DNA from: CAVTWS01 sp963738445 | GTDB taxonomy: Bacteria > Actinomycetota > Acidimicrobiia > Acidimicrobiales > SHLQ01 | Length of the DNA: 64,000 bases | Reading direction: 5' to 3' | Assembly: GCA_963738445.1 (NCBI GenBank) | Contig: CAVTWS010000015.1 | Location: forward strand, 558,001 to 622,000 | Shown: in pieces, positions 43,606-51,029 of the stretch | How positions within the stretch are numbered: position 1 is the stretch's first letter | Layout: each line of letters starts with the position of its first letter | The notes under the pieces: model-generated | Told to the model about the DNA's origin: nothing | Databases searched by the model: none | The model's input: the letters and a program-made list of their open reading frames with translations, nothing else | Translations under genes and position numbers: made by a program

Positions 43606-44180
43606 CCGTGTCGGAGCTTCTGATGGGCCCTCGTCGGGCGGCTGGGATGTCTCAGCGTGGTCTCGCGGCGGCGGCGGGGGTTCCGCAGTCGTCGATCGCC
43701 GAGCTCGAGTCAGGCGCTCAGAGCGACGTCACGGTTGGGTTGCTGGATCGGTTGTTGGCAGCGTGTGGGGCTCAGTTGATCGCGGTGCCGACGATCTCAC
43801 CGACGGTTGCTTCAGCCGGGGCGGCGATCCGGGCATCGGTGCGTGCCGGGCATGCCGGTCTGGTGTTTCGCCAGCTGGTTCAGGTGAGTGACGTGCTTGT
43901 GGGGGAGCCTCGAACGACGCTGCTGGCGTTGTGTCTGGCGCCGCCTCCGCCCACCGGGCATCGGGGCGCCGACGCCTTCTTGGCCGCGGTGGTGGAGTAC
44001 CGACTCGGGCAGGTCCGGCTTCCGGTTCCTGATTGGACGTCCGCGCCGGAGCGGTTCTGTGATCCGGCTTGGGATGTTGCGGGCGTCGCGTCGTTGGCCG
44101 ACGAGGTACGTGGCGCGACGCCGGAGGCGTTCCGGCGCCACGGGGTGCTGATCGCGAAGGACGAACTCGACAGTGTCTGA
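43602..44180 (+). CDS. XRE-family helix-turn-helix protein, antitoxin-like
   Basis: A 192-residue protein with an N-terminal XRE helix-turn-helix (GMSQRGLAAAAGVPQSSIAELESG) and an uncharacterised C-terminal domain (LVFRQLVQVSDVLVGEPRTT, RLGQVRLPVPDWTSAPERF). The GTG start at 43602 follows from overlap with the upstream frame. Its last 8 bases overlap the nucleotidyltransferase gene, a typical antitoxin-toxin layout, here with antitoxin first. Confidence 0.7.
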   Translation: MTVSELLMGPRRAAGMSQRGLAAAAGVPQSSIAELESGAQSDVTVGLLDRLLAACGAQLIAVPTISPTVASAGAAIRASVRAGHAGLVFRQLVQVSDVLVGEPRTTLLALCLAPPPPTGHRGADAFLAAVVEYRLGQVRLPVPDWTSAPERFCDPAWDVAGVASLADEVRGATPEAFRRHGVLIAKDELDSV

Positions 44181-44823
44181 CGGGGCCGAGAACAGGACTG
44201 GGCCCAACGCACGGCGGCGGGGGAGTCGTGCTCTCACGCCCGAGGAGCTTCGGGCCGCGGTGGTCGAGTTGGTCGACGACCTGGTGGACCGTGGGGTGTC
44301 GGCGCGGTTGACGCTCTACGGTGGCGCAGCGATGGCGCTGGTTCACTACGACCGGGCGGCCACAGGTGATGTGGATGCATCGTTCTTCCCGTCAGAGGCG
44401 GTGGCTGCGGTCGCTCGAGACGTCGGTGCGCGATGGGGTCTGGCACCTGACTGGCTCAGCAGTGCGGCGACGGCCTTCTTGCCTCCTGTTCCCGATCCCG
44501 GCGATGAGCCGGTCATCGTCGAGCGAGGCGGGGTCGTGGTTCGGGCCGGCTCGGCGCGGCTGCTGTTGGCCATGAAGCTGCGAGCGGCCCGTCCCGGCCG
44601 AGACGGCGACGACATCGCCGTGTTGGTTCGACAATGCGGCATCCGATCCGTCAGCGAAGCTGAGCAGGTTTTGGAAGACGTCTACCTCGGGGAGGTGGAG
44701 CTCACGAGCCGCGGTCGAGCACTGCTCGAGCGAGCCCTCGGCGAAGTCGAGATCACCCTGGCGACCAGCACGATGGTCCTGCCTGCGATCGGCGATATCG
44801 GCGCACACTCTGACGAGGCCTGA
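44173..44823 (+). CDS. Nucleotidyltransferase-like protein (DUF6036/AbiEii type), candidate toxin
   Basis: A 216-residue protein. LTLYGGAAMALVHYDRAATGDVDASF contains the nucleotidyltransferase G-G and D-x-D motifs; VRAGSARLLLAMKLRAARPGRDGDDIAVL is the AbiEii/DUF6036-like helical part with the conserved Lys. Enzymes of this class modify tRNA or proteins with nucleotides in toxin-antitoxin systems. It overlaps the XRE gene and ends before the excisionase remnant. Toxicity is inferred. Confidence 0.7.
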   Translation: MSDGAENRTGPNARRRGSRALTPEELRAAVVELVDDLVDRGVSARLTLYGGAAMALVHYDRAATGDVDASFFPSEAVAAVARDVGARWGLAPDWLSSAATAFLPPVPDPGDEPVIVERGGVVVRAGSARLLLAMKLRAARPGRDGDDIAVLVRQCGIRSVSEAEQVLEDVYLGEVELTSRGRALLERALGEVEITLATSTMVLPAIGDIGAHSDEA

Positions 44824-44897
44824 CACACGAAGACCGCGCGTGCACGTCGACAGGGGGCGCGGAGCCCGGTGGCGGCGGCGGCGTGGCCCCTTCCCGC

Positions 44898-45125
44898 CCC
44901 GTCACGGTGGTTCCCCGGAGTTCTCGGGAACGGGACGGGAACAGATTCCCTTCCAGGGACTCCCGGTCGCCGGGCCTCGGCCGTCCCGTCCATCACGAGG
45001 AGGCGCCAGGTCCGCCGGGTGGACCGCAGGTGCCGACCGATCCTGTGGAAGGCAATCCGCCGCTTGTCGATCAGCCGGCGCACGAACCGCACAGTGACAC
45101 CGAGTCGGTCGGCCGCCTCCTGCAC
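44898..45125 (-). pseudogene. Excisionase-like helix-turn-helix gene, frameshifted
   Basis: The start VQEAADRLGVTVRFVRRLIDK and RRIAFHRIGRHLR is a MerR/excisionase-type winged helix. Near 45025 the frame shifts; in the other frame the sequence continues LRVHPADLAPPRDG, the expected family pattern, and ends PVPENSGEPP-stop. This 3' tail (44898-44942) is the same DNA repeated at 46672-46711 and, diverged, at 43301-43358. No integrase gene accompanies it. Confidence 0.6.
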
Positions 45126-45241
45126 GTCGATCAGTGGAGCGCTGGGTTGCGTGGCGTGCGTGTACGAAGTCGAGCGGTTTGCGCAGCGACTGCGCGGGCA
45201 GCGTCTCTCAGCGACGCTAGCCCGGAGACGCCTGCGAACCG

Positions 45242-45526
45242 CTACAGGTGCGAGGCTCCGAGCAGGTGCCGGTTCTTGGCGACTGGTCCGGGGAGGATGG
45301 CGAAGTGGACCTGGCCGTCGTCATCGACGGCGACGACTCGAACGACCGCCTGGGCGGCCTGGTTGCCGGCGAGGAGCATTGCGCCGGACTCGACACGGCC
45401 GGGATCACGCGCGTCGGCGAGGGTGGACCAGCCGAGGCCGTCGTCATCCATGGCGTTCAGGTCGGCGACGAGGTCGAGTTCGTCCTGCATGGCTGGCCTC
45501 CTCTCGGTCAGTTGCCTAAGGCTCAT
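45242..45526 (-). CDS. Small protein of unknown function, second gene of a two-gene pair
   Basis: Up to 94 residues (82 if translation starts at the inner ATG, MQDELDLVADLNAMDDDG). It contains LGWSTLADARDPGRVESGAMLLAGN and AVVRVVAVDDDGQVHFAILPG, a compact alpha/beta pattern. The ATG at 45526 overlaps the stop of the upstream gene by 11 bp. No known domain. The size, overlap and island setting resemble toxin-antitoxin modules. Confidence 0.5.
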   Translation of the reverse strand: MSLRQLTERRPAMQDELDLVADLNAMDDDGLGWSTLADARDPGRVESGAMLLAGNQAAQAVVRVVAVDDDGQVHFAILPGPVAKNRHLLGASHL

Positions 45527-45893
45527 GATACGGATTGTCGATCGTGCGGTGCTCGCAGGCGACGATCGCCGTGACCCCGGCGTCGAGCGCTGGCAACACG
45601 ACGGTGAAGTGCTCGGGGTTGCGGCCGGTCGGCTCGAGGCTCAGGCCTCGGGCCCGGAGTGCCCCGACGGTCACGAGGGTGAGCCGCGCGAAGCGGACGA
45701 GCGGAGCGACCTGGGCAAGTTCGTCGAGCGAGATGCTGCGTGCGGCGAAGACCGAGATGCCGTAGATGCCGTAGATGCTGTGCATCCGGCTGGCGTCGGC
45801 TCGGATGATGTCGGGATCGAGGTCGCCGCCTCGGACGACGAGGACGGTGTCGTCGCTCAGGTGATCGCCGGGGCGGATGTGGCGCTGTTTCAA
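45516..45893 (-). CDS. Hypothetical protein, first gene of a two-gene pair
   Basis: About 125 residues from a TTG at 45893; protein-like sequence continues upstream to about 45950 (LRDNPIEASLGGQRLKQRHI), so the true start may be earlier or the frame is broken. Core: VLVVRGGDLDPDIIRADASRM, SVFAARSISLDELAQVAPLV, LVTVGALRARGLSLEPTGR, ending HRTIDNPYHEP. No family recognised. It may form a toxin-antitoxin-like pair with the overlapping small gene. Confidence 0.5.
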   Translation of the reverse strand: MKQRHIRPGDHLSDDTVLVVRGGDLDPDIIRADASRMHSIYGIYGISVFAARSISLDELAQVAPLVRFARLTLVTVGALRARGLSLEPTGRNPEHFTVVLPALDAGVTAIVACEHRTIDNPYHEP

Positions 45894-45978
45894 ACGCTGG
45901 CCTCCGAGGCTGGCTTCGATGGGGTTGTCGCGGAGCTCCTCCTGCCCGTCATCGTCGAGGCGAGCCGGCGGTGCTCGT

Positions 45979-46677
45979 TCATACTGAGGGTCGCACCGGG
46001 TGGGGGACCTGGACGAGGGGACCGGTCCTGATGTCGACGGTGAACACGTCGGCCGAGTCGTTCCAGGCGTCGTCGGTGACCACGATCGGGTTCACGTCGA
46101 CGCCGAGGTCATCGACGAGCCCTCGACAGGCGGCCCGGACGGTGCGGAGCGCGACGGTCCCGACCACCACGATGTCGACGTCGCGCGGTGGCGGCCCCGG
46201 TTCTCCGAGGAAGCGCGCGGCCCACGATCCGAACACCCATGCCTCCTCGATGCCGTCGACCGCGTGGAGGGCGTCGCCGAGTCGGCCCAGCACGCCCACG
46301 GTCTTGGTGAGGATGGATCGCAGCTCAGTTGCCCATGGAAGGTCCCAGTTGGCGGCCACGAGCGCGTTGCGACCGAGGTGTCGGACCACGACGATGCCGT
46401 GGTCGGCGAGGCGGGCGACCTCGCGGCTGGCCGTGGACTGGGCGACTCCGGCTCGCTCGGCGAGGTCGGTGATCGACAGGTCGGGATCGGGCCCGGTGTT
46501 GAAGCGCGGGTCGCTGCGTCGGTCCTGCACTTCCCACACCCGCACCTCCACGTGGCCGCCCCTCGCCCGGTTGCCCGGGAACGCGCCCGTCCCGGCACCT
46601 CGACGAGAGGCACGGTCGGAGCTCGCCGGCGACACGAACGCGACGGCATTGGCGGCGCCGGATTGCCCGCCCGTCAC
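45979..46677 (-). CDS. Winged-helix regulator fused to a nucleotidyltransferase domain
   Basis: Up to 232 residues. The winged helix (ITDLAERAGVAQSTASREVARLADHGIV, about 70-100) precedes a minimal nucleotidyltransferase fold with GSWAARFLGEPGPPPRDVDIVVVG, giving the G-S ... D-x-D signature. The same architecture is known in actinobacterial single-gene regulators of unknown partner. The first 35 residues overlap the repeat tail at 46672 and are low-complexity, so the start is probably internal. Confidence 0.65.
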   Translation of the reverse strand: MTGGQSGAANAVAFVSPASSDRASRRGAGTGAFPGNRARGGHVEVRVWEVQDRRSDPRFNTGPDPDLSITDLAERAGVAQSTASREVARLADHGIVVVRHLGRNALVAANWDLPWATELRSILTKTVGVLGRLGDALHAVDGIEEAWVFGSWAARFLGEPGPPPRDVDIVVVGTVALRTVRAACRGLVDDLGVDVNPIVVTDDAWNDSADVFTVDIRTGPLVQVPHPVRPSV

Positions 46678-46711
46678 CGTGGTTCCCCGGAGTTCTCGGG
46701 AACAGGACGGG
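46672..46711. repeat. Island repeat, copy 3
   Basis: CGTCACCGTGGTTCCCCGGAG then TTCTCGGGAACAGGACGGGAA, 37 of about 40 bases equal to copy 2 (44898-44942). It lies 67 bp inside the right attachment repeat. On the minus strand it would encode the end of an excisionase, here without the rest of the gene. Confidence 0.75.
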
Positions 46712-46777
46712 AAAAGTCGGCCTCGTCAGCGGGGACGGTGGCTCTGACCGGGGCGTTCGCGCCGAACGATGGAGCTG

Positions 46778-46819
46778 CTCCGGAGCCGTGTGCACAGGTT
46801 CGAATCCTGTCGAGGGCGC
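46778..46819 (+). other. Right attachment-site repeat (attR-like), tRNA-Arg 3' half
   Basis: Repeats the tRNA-Arg 3' half (anticodon loop to 3' end) with one change in the T-loop (GAA for GAG). It lacks the 5' half, so it is not a functional tRNA. It is followed by the hairpin that probably once terminated the tRNA transcript. Confidence 0.8.
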
Positions 46820-46830
46820 TGCTGGAAATT

Positions 46831-46864
46831 GGCCCTGACCTGCGGAATCCTCCCGGTCAGGGCC
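46831..46864. terminator. Hairpin after the right attachment repeat, displaced tRNA terminator
   Basis: GGCCCTGACC (46831-46840) pairs perfectly with GGTCAGGGCC (46855-46864). The sequence after the intact tRNA (43253-43265) has the left arm only, so the hairpin seems to have been separated from the tRNA by the island insertion. Confidence 0.65.
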
Positions 46865-47346
46865 GTTGCCGCGTTTGGCCCTCGGTACCGGCGATTCCCC
46901 CTCGTTTCCGGTCACCATTGGGAGGAGCGTGGGAGGAAACGGCCGGTGCAGTCGGCGGTGCAATCAGCAGGCGCGTGAGGTTGAGCCGGCCGCCGACCCA
47001 GATTGCCATCATGAAGAAGGACTTGATCGCCGAGCGCCGCCGCCTCATCGAGCACAAGGAGCGTCTCAGGGACCTCGAGGAGGACTTCGCCAACGACCGA
47101 GCACGGTTGCTGGAGGTCGGTGATCAGGCGGGCGCGCAGCGACTCACGGAGGAGTTCGGTCGGTTGCGTTCGGAGTTTCGTGGCGAAGGTGAGAGCCTCG
47201 GTTCTCGTGGCTCCGGAATCCTGATTTCGCAGAACATATGGGCGGCCTCCAGTAACCAAGTACCGCGCAACTTCGGCCCGATCGCGAGCGTCAGCGGTCA
47301 CTGTCGTGCGCCGGCGGCTCCCCGGCGTGCGCAGACCTGCCGATCC
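46865..47346. other. Gap with one weak small coding candidate
   Basis: No recognised gene. A frame from ATG 47011 encodes a charged helical peptide (MKKDLIAERRRLIEHKERLR, then DLEEDFANDRARLLEVGDQA) for about 60 residues before losing protein character. It could be a small coiled-coil protein or a gene fragment. Confidence 0.3.
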
Positions 47347-47751
47347 TCAGACATCGAGGCGCTCGATGGATTGGCCGGTTGTTGCGGCAATCAGGTCGAA
47401 GTCCTTGTCGACGTGCAACACGGTGAGTCGGGCGATCTCCGCCGTCGCGGCGATAAGCAGATCGGGAATCGATGGCGCTCGGTGCTGGCCACGGTCCGCC
47501 AGCAGCATCTGGATCTCGATGGCCCGCGCTTCGATCGCCGGCGTGAGATGTTCAACGGTCATCGATGACACGGGCGGTTCGCCGAGCGTGGCGCGGTGAT
47601 CGGCGCCGTTGCGCGTGGAGAAGCCGATTTCGAGCAGTGTGATCGTCGAGATCCTCACCAGGCCACGTTGGATACGTGGCAGCCACTCGTCGCTTGCCGT
47701 GTTGATACGGCTGAGCGCCGACTTGTCGATGAGCCAGCTGGTCACCGCCAT
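47347..47751 (-). CDS. VapC-type PIN-domain ribonuclease toxin
   Basis: A 134-residue PIN domain: SWLIDKSALSR with the first acidic residue, LLEIGFS with the Glu, and IPDLLIAATAEIARLTVLHVDKDFDLIA with the two C-terminal Asp. VapC toxins cleave RNA, often tRNA or rRNA. Its start overlaps the end of the antitoxin gene by 10 bp. Confidence 0.85.
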   Translation of the reverse strand: MAVTSWLIDKSALSRINTASDEWLPRIQRGLVRISTITLLEIGFSTRNGADHRATLGEPPVSSMTVEHLTPAIEARAIEIQMLLADRGQHRAPSIPDLLIAATAEIARLTVLHVDKDFDLIAATTGQSIERLDV

Positions 47752-47954
47752 GCGGCTGCCATCACCTCAGGATCACCCAAATCGGCAGTGCGTTCGGCGA
47801 AACGGTCCAGATGGTCGCGTGTGACCGCCGGTCCTTGCTGTTCGGCGAGAACCCGGCGCAGATACTCGGCGCGTGTCACGCCGGCGCGTTGTGCGTTGGC
47901 GTCGAGCGCCGCGACGACGGCGTCGGGCACATCTCGAATGAGGATATCGGTCAT
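47742..47954 (-). CDS. VapB/FitA-type antitoxin
   Basis: A 70-residue protein: ribbon-helix-helix N-terminus ILIRDVPDAVVAALDANAQRAG with TRAEYLRRVL, and a C-terminal toxin-binding tail (TADLGDPEVMAAAWR). First gene of the operon with the overlapping PIN toxin. Complete pair. Confidence 0.85.
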   Translation of the reverse strand: MTDILIRDVPDAVVAALDANAQRAGVTRAEYLRRVLAEQQGPAVTRDHLDRFAERTADLGDPEVMAAAWR

Positions 47955-48060
47955 GCCATTGATGATATCACGCCATTGGTGGCGAGAGGACGGGTAAGGG
48001 CTCCGGACCCGTCCCCACCCTTCCGGCAGCCCGAGCGCCGCACGCAGCGACTCGGTGCGT

Positions 48061-48477
48061 CGAGCTCGAGGAGACCCTCGCGCTGCTCGGCGACCACGAG
48101 GCGATCAGAGAACTCGTCGAGGCCGAAGCCGCGGTCGCCGCGGGCGACGTGGTCCGAGGTGTTGAGGCCGTCCGAGCGTTGCGCACATCACCACCCGATG
48201 ACCGAAACCGGCTACGAGCTCGTCGGTGCCGGTCCAGCGGCACGGGCGATCGCCGACACTCTCCCCGAAGCGGTCGAGCGCGGCCGTCATCGACCTCATC
48301 ACCGGATCCCTGATCGAGAATCCCCGTCGCGTCGGTCGAGAGCTGCGCCAGGAGCTCGCGGGCATCCACAGCGCACGCCGAGGGAGTTACCGCATCCTGT
48401 ATCGGGTCGACGAGAGCAAACGAACAGTGACAGTGCTCCGCGTCGACCACCGCGGCGACGTCTGCCGAACGACGTGA
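48061..48477 (+). pseudogene. RelE/ParE-type toxin with a remnant of its antitoxin, decayed
   Basis: The toxin starts at ATG 48198 (MTETGYELVGAGPAARAIAD) and ends GSYRILYRVDESKRTVTVLRVDHRGDVCRT, a clear RelE fold. A frameshift near 48270 separates the halves. Upstream, 48061-48190 encodes only the C-terminal part of a Phd/RelB-type antitoxin (LEETLALLGDHEAIRELVEA, ALRT), ending at a TGA that overlaps the toxin ATG (48198-48201), also after a shift. The DNA-binding N-terminus of the antitoxin is missing, so this locus is truncated and not only misread. Confidence 0.65.
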
Positions 48478-48573
48478 TCGGCGACGTCGGGTCCACCCAG
48501 CGCCCCTCGGGCGCATGGACATCGAGCGACCGTACGCCGGCACCCCGATCGTGATGCTCATCGACGGCGGAAT

Positions 48574-49452
48574 TCAGACGTCGTCGAACCGGGCGATGAC
48601 CTCGTCGGCGAATCGGTTGGCCCAGTCGATCCAGTCCTGCGGGATGGGGCGACCCGAATCTGGTCGGATGGGCGGCACGATGATCCGCGTGGCTCCGGCA
48701 TCTCGGAGTCGCCTGTATCCGTCGATGCCGGGGGCCAGGCCCGCTGGTACCGTCACCTCGAAGTTGCCGTCCCGGCCCGACTCGCGACGGGCCTCGAGCA
48801 CGATCTTCAAGCGCTCCGCGAACTGCTCCATGTCTCGCGACCCGACCTCGATCCAGCCGTCGCCGAGCCGACCGGCCCGTACGAGCGCGCCGCGCGACGC
48901 GCCTCCCACCTCGATCGGGATGCTCGGCCTCTGCAGCGGTTTGGGCTGGAACTTCACCGGCCCGAAGTCGAAGTGTTCGTCGTGGACCTCGATCACGTCG
49001 TCGCTCCAGAGCCGCCGGAGGATCTCGATGATGGCGTCGGTCCGCTTGCCTCGGGTGTTGAACGGCTGACCCACGTAGTTGAACTCGTCCTCCAGCCACC
49101 CCACACCGGCGCCAAGGATGACGCGACCTCCCGAGAGTCGATCGACCGTCACCACCGAGCGTGCGGTTTGGAGCGGATGGCGCAGGGGCAGGATGAAGAC
49201 GTTGGTCGCCAACTTGATCTTCGTGGTCGCAGCCGCGATGAACGCGAGGAGAGCCCAGGGGTCGTACGACGGGGTGTCAGGAGTGACGGGCGGGTACCCC
49301 GTCTCGGTGTAGGGGTAGGTGGGCGGCATCTCGGCGGGGAAGACCAGGTGCTCGGGTATCCACACCGATTCAAGCCCGTTGTCCTCGAAGGCCCGGGCCA
49401 CCTCGGGGATGTGGCGGAGGCTCATGCCCATGACATGCGTACCGAACTTCAT
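48574..49452 (-). CDS. LLM-class F420-dependent oxidoreductase
   Basis: A 292-residue luciferase-like monooxygenase family protein: KFGTHVMGMSLRHIPEVARA, SVWIPEHLVFP, IKLATNVFILPLRHPLQTAR, SGGRVILGAGVGWLEDEF and IPIEVGGASRGALVRAGRLG. In actinobacteria this subgroup (TIGR03619 type) uses F420 as cofactor; substrate unknown. The ATG at 49452 is preferred over an upstream in-frame start. Confidence 0.85.
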   Translation of the reverse strand: MKFGTHVMGMSLRHIPEVARAFEDNGLESVWIPEHLVFPAEMPPTYPYTETGYPPVTPDTPSYDPWALLAFIAAATTKIKLATNVFILPLRHPLQTARSVVTVDRLSGGRVILGAGVGWLEDEFNYVGQPFNTRGKRTDAIIEILRRLWSDDVIEVHDEHFDFGPVKFQPKPLQRPSIPIEVGGASRGALVRAGRLGDGWIEVGSRDMEQFAERLKIVLEARRESGRDGNFEVTVPAGLAPGIDGYRRLRDAGATRIIVPPIRPDSGRPIPQDWIDWANRFADEVIARFDDV

Positions 49453-49604
49453 CTCAACTCCCGGTGTCTTCGAGGTGCGACCCTGATCGGCCGATCGCAC
49501 TTTGCACCTCTGATCGATGCCGAGACAACTGGCTCAGCCCGGCGCCGGCGTGATGCCGATCATGCACGAGACCCAGGCCTCGGAACTTTGCCGTCCGATA
49601 GTGT

Positions 49605-49620
49605 TTAGGTATTGACCTAA
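49605..49620. promoter_or_regulatory. Palindromic operator upstream of the ArsR-type gene
   Basis: TTAGGT-ATTG-ACCTAA, a perfect 6-bp inverted repeat 28 bp before the ArsR start; a second TTAGGTACATGCCT half-match covers the start codon. The region is unusually AT-rich. Autoregulation by the ArsR-type product is likely. Confidence 0.55.
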
Positions 49621-49647
49621 GCATTGCCCTGCTGTATTGTTAGGTAC

Positions 49648-50001
49648 ATGCCTGAGCGTTGCGCCGTCGATCCTGATCTGCCGGTCATCTTCCACGCACT
49701 GGCCGACCCGACTCGCCTCGCGGTCGTCGAGCGTTTGAGTGTCTCTCCAGCGTCGGCGAGCGAGCTGGCCAAGCCGTTCGCGATGGCGTTTCCGTCGTTC
49801 ATGCAACACATGGGCGTGTTGGAGCGGGGAGCGATCGTGACCTCGCACAAGAACGGACGAATCCGCACCTATCAGCTCGCTCCCGGCTCGTTGCAGGTCG
49901 CGTCGGCGTGGCTGGCGGAGTTTCGCAATCACTGGGAGCGCAGGCTCGACCAGCTGGACCACCTGATGATCACCACCAACCACTCACAAGGAGCGCCATG
50001 A
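49648..50001 (+). CDS. ArsR-family transcriptional regulator
   Basis: A 117-residue winged-helix repressor: FHALADPTRLAVVERLSV, ASELAKPFAMAFPSFMQHMGVL, HKNGRIRTYQLAP. It belongs to the metal-independent subgroup usually paired with an SRPBCC gene. The stop overlaps the SRPBCC start as ATGA. Confidence 0.85.
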   Translation: MPERCAVDPDLPVIFHALADPTRLAVVERLSVSPASASELAKPFAMAFPSFMQHMGVLERGAIVTSHKNGRIRTYQLAPGSLQVASAWLAEFRNHWERRLDQLDHLMITTNHSQGAP

Positions 50002-50486
50002 GCCACTTCACCCCCAACCCCACCCTCGACCTCGTGCTCGAGCGCACGATCCCCGTCCCACCCGAGCGGGTCTGGGCCGCGTGGACCCAGCCGGAGCTGT
50101 TGATGCAGTGGTTCACACCGGCACCATGGAAAACCGTCGCCGCTGACCTCGACGTGCGCCCCGGTGGCCGCTGCGTCACCACGATGGAATCCCCTGAAGG
50201 CGATCAGTACCCCAACGCCGGCTGCTACCTCCAGGTGGAACCGAACCAACTACTCGTGTTCACGAGTGTGATGACCGAGGACTTCCGCCCGGTCACCCCC
50301 GGCGGCGACGCCGGCGACCTCGGATTCACCGCACGGGTCGAGATCGAAGCGTCACCCGGCGGTGGCAGCCACTACCGGGCGATCGCCATGCACGCCCACG
50401 AAGACGCCTGCAAGCAGCACGCCGACATGGGCTTCGCCGAAGGCTGGGGAGCTGCCCTCGACCAACTGGTCACCCTCATGTCGTGA
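49998..50486 (+). CDS. SRPBCC (AHSA1-like) domain protein
   Basis: A 162-residue START-like ligand-binding fold: LERTIPVPPERVWAAWTQPE, MQWFTPAPW, DLDVRPGGRCVTTM, GFAEGWGAALDQLVTLM. The ATG is preceded by AAGGAG. Coupled to the ArsR gene; ArsR plus AHSA1 pairs are common and of unknown ligand. Confidence 0.85.
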   Translation: MSHFTPNPTLDLVLERTIPVPPERVWAAWTQPELLMQWFTPAPWKTVAADLDVRPGGRCVTTMESPEGDQYPNAGCYLQVEPNQLLVFTSVMTEDFRPVTPGGDAGDLGFTARVEIEASPGGGSHYRAIAMHAHEDACKQHADMGFAEGWGAALDQLVTLMS

Positions 50487-50579
50487 TCGAGATCACCAGT
50501 GGAGGTCCGCGCTCCTGACGCCGTCAAACCAACAACCAGGTAGAAGCGGCGGTCGCCAGGCTGCGGACGTCGACGACCA

Positions 50580-50939
50580 TGAAGGCGTTCTGGCTCGTGC
50601 TTGGGCCCGATTGCGGCTCCGCGACCCCCGGCGACACGGTGACGCGGGCGGTGCGTTCGCTTCGACAGGAACGAATCGGCGCTGATCTCACGTCGCCGCT
50701 CGCGAGGACGAGGAGACCTGGCTCGATACCGAGCTCGGGTGACGTCGTCGACCTCGATCTGGGCGCAACGGAAGGGGCGCGAAGCGGGCTTTCGGCATCC
50801 AGCCGTGGTTGTGGCCGCACAGTGTCAGCGCATTCGTTCCGTGTCGCCGCGTCGAATTCTCGAGGTGCGAGGCGATGTCGGTGGCGCCGCCCTCGCGCGG
50901 ATCCGCAAGACGATCGCCGTGCTGCTCGACATTCCCTGA
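50580..50939 (+). pseudogene. Decayed MazEF-type toxin-antitoxin locus
   Basis: The antitoxin tail (RSLRQERIGADLTSPL, then after a shift REDEETWLDTELG) ends at TGA 50740-50742. The toxin begins GDVVDLDLGATEG, continues in another frame EAGFRHPAVVVAAQCQRIRSVSPRRI and ends TIAVLLDIP at 50937. Compared with MazF the region between PAVVV and AQCQRIRS, normally 40 or more residues, is absent, so the toxin has an internal deletion as well as a frame break. Confidence 0.65.
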
Positions 50940-51029
50940 CCTGGAGACCACGGACGGCCTGACCGCGCCGCAACGGTGCCCGCTCAGGTCCACGACGACC
51001 GCGACCGGTTGGGCCGGGGCGAGTGATCG

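Noticed and set aside
46778..46853. Second tRNA-Arg gene
   Set aside because: Only the 3' half (from the anticodon loop) is present; there is no 5' acceptor strand or D-arm. It is an attachment-site copy.
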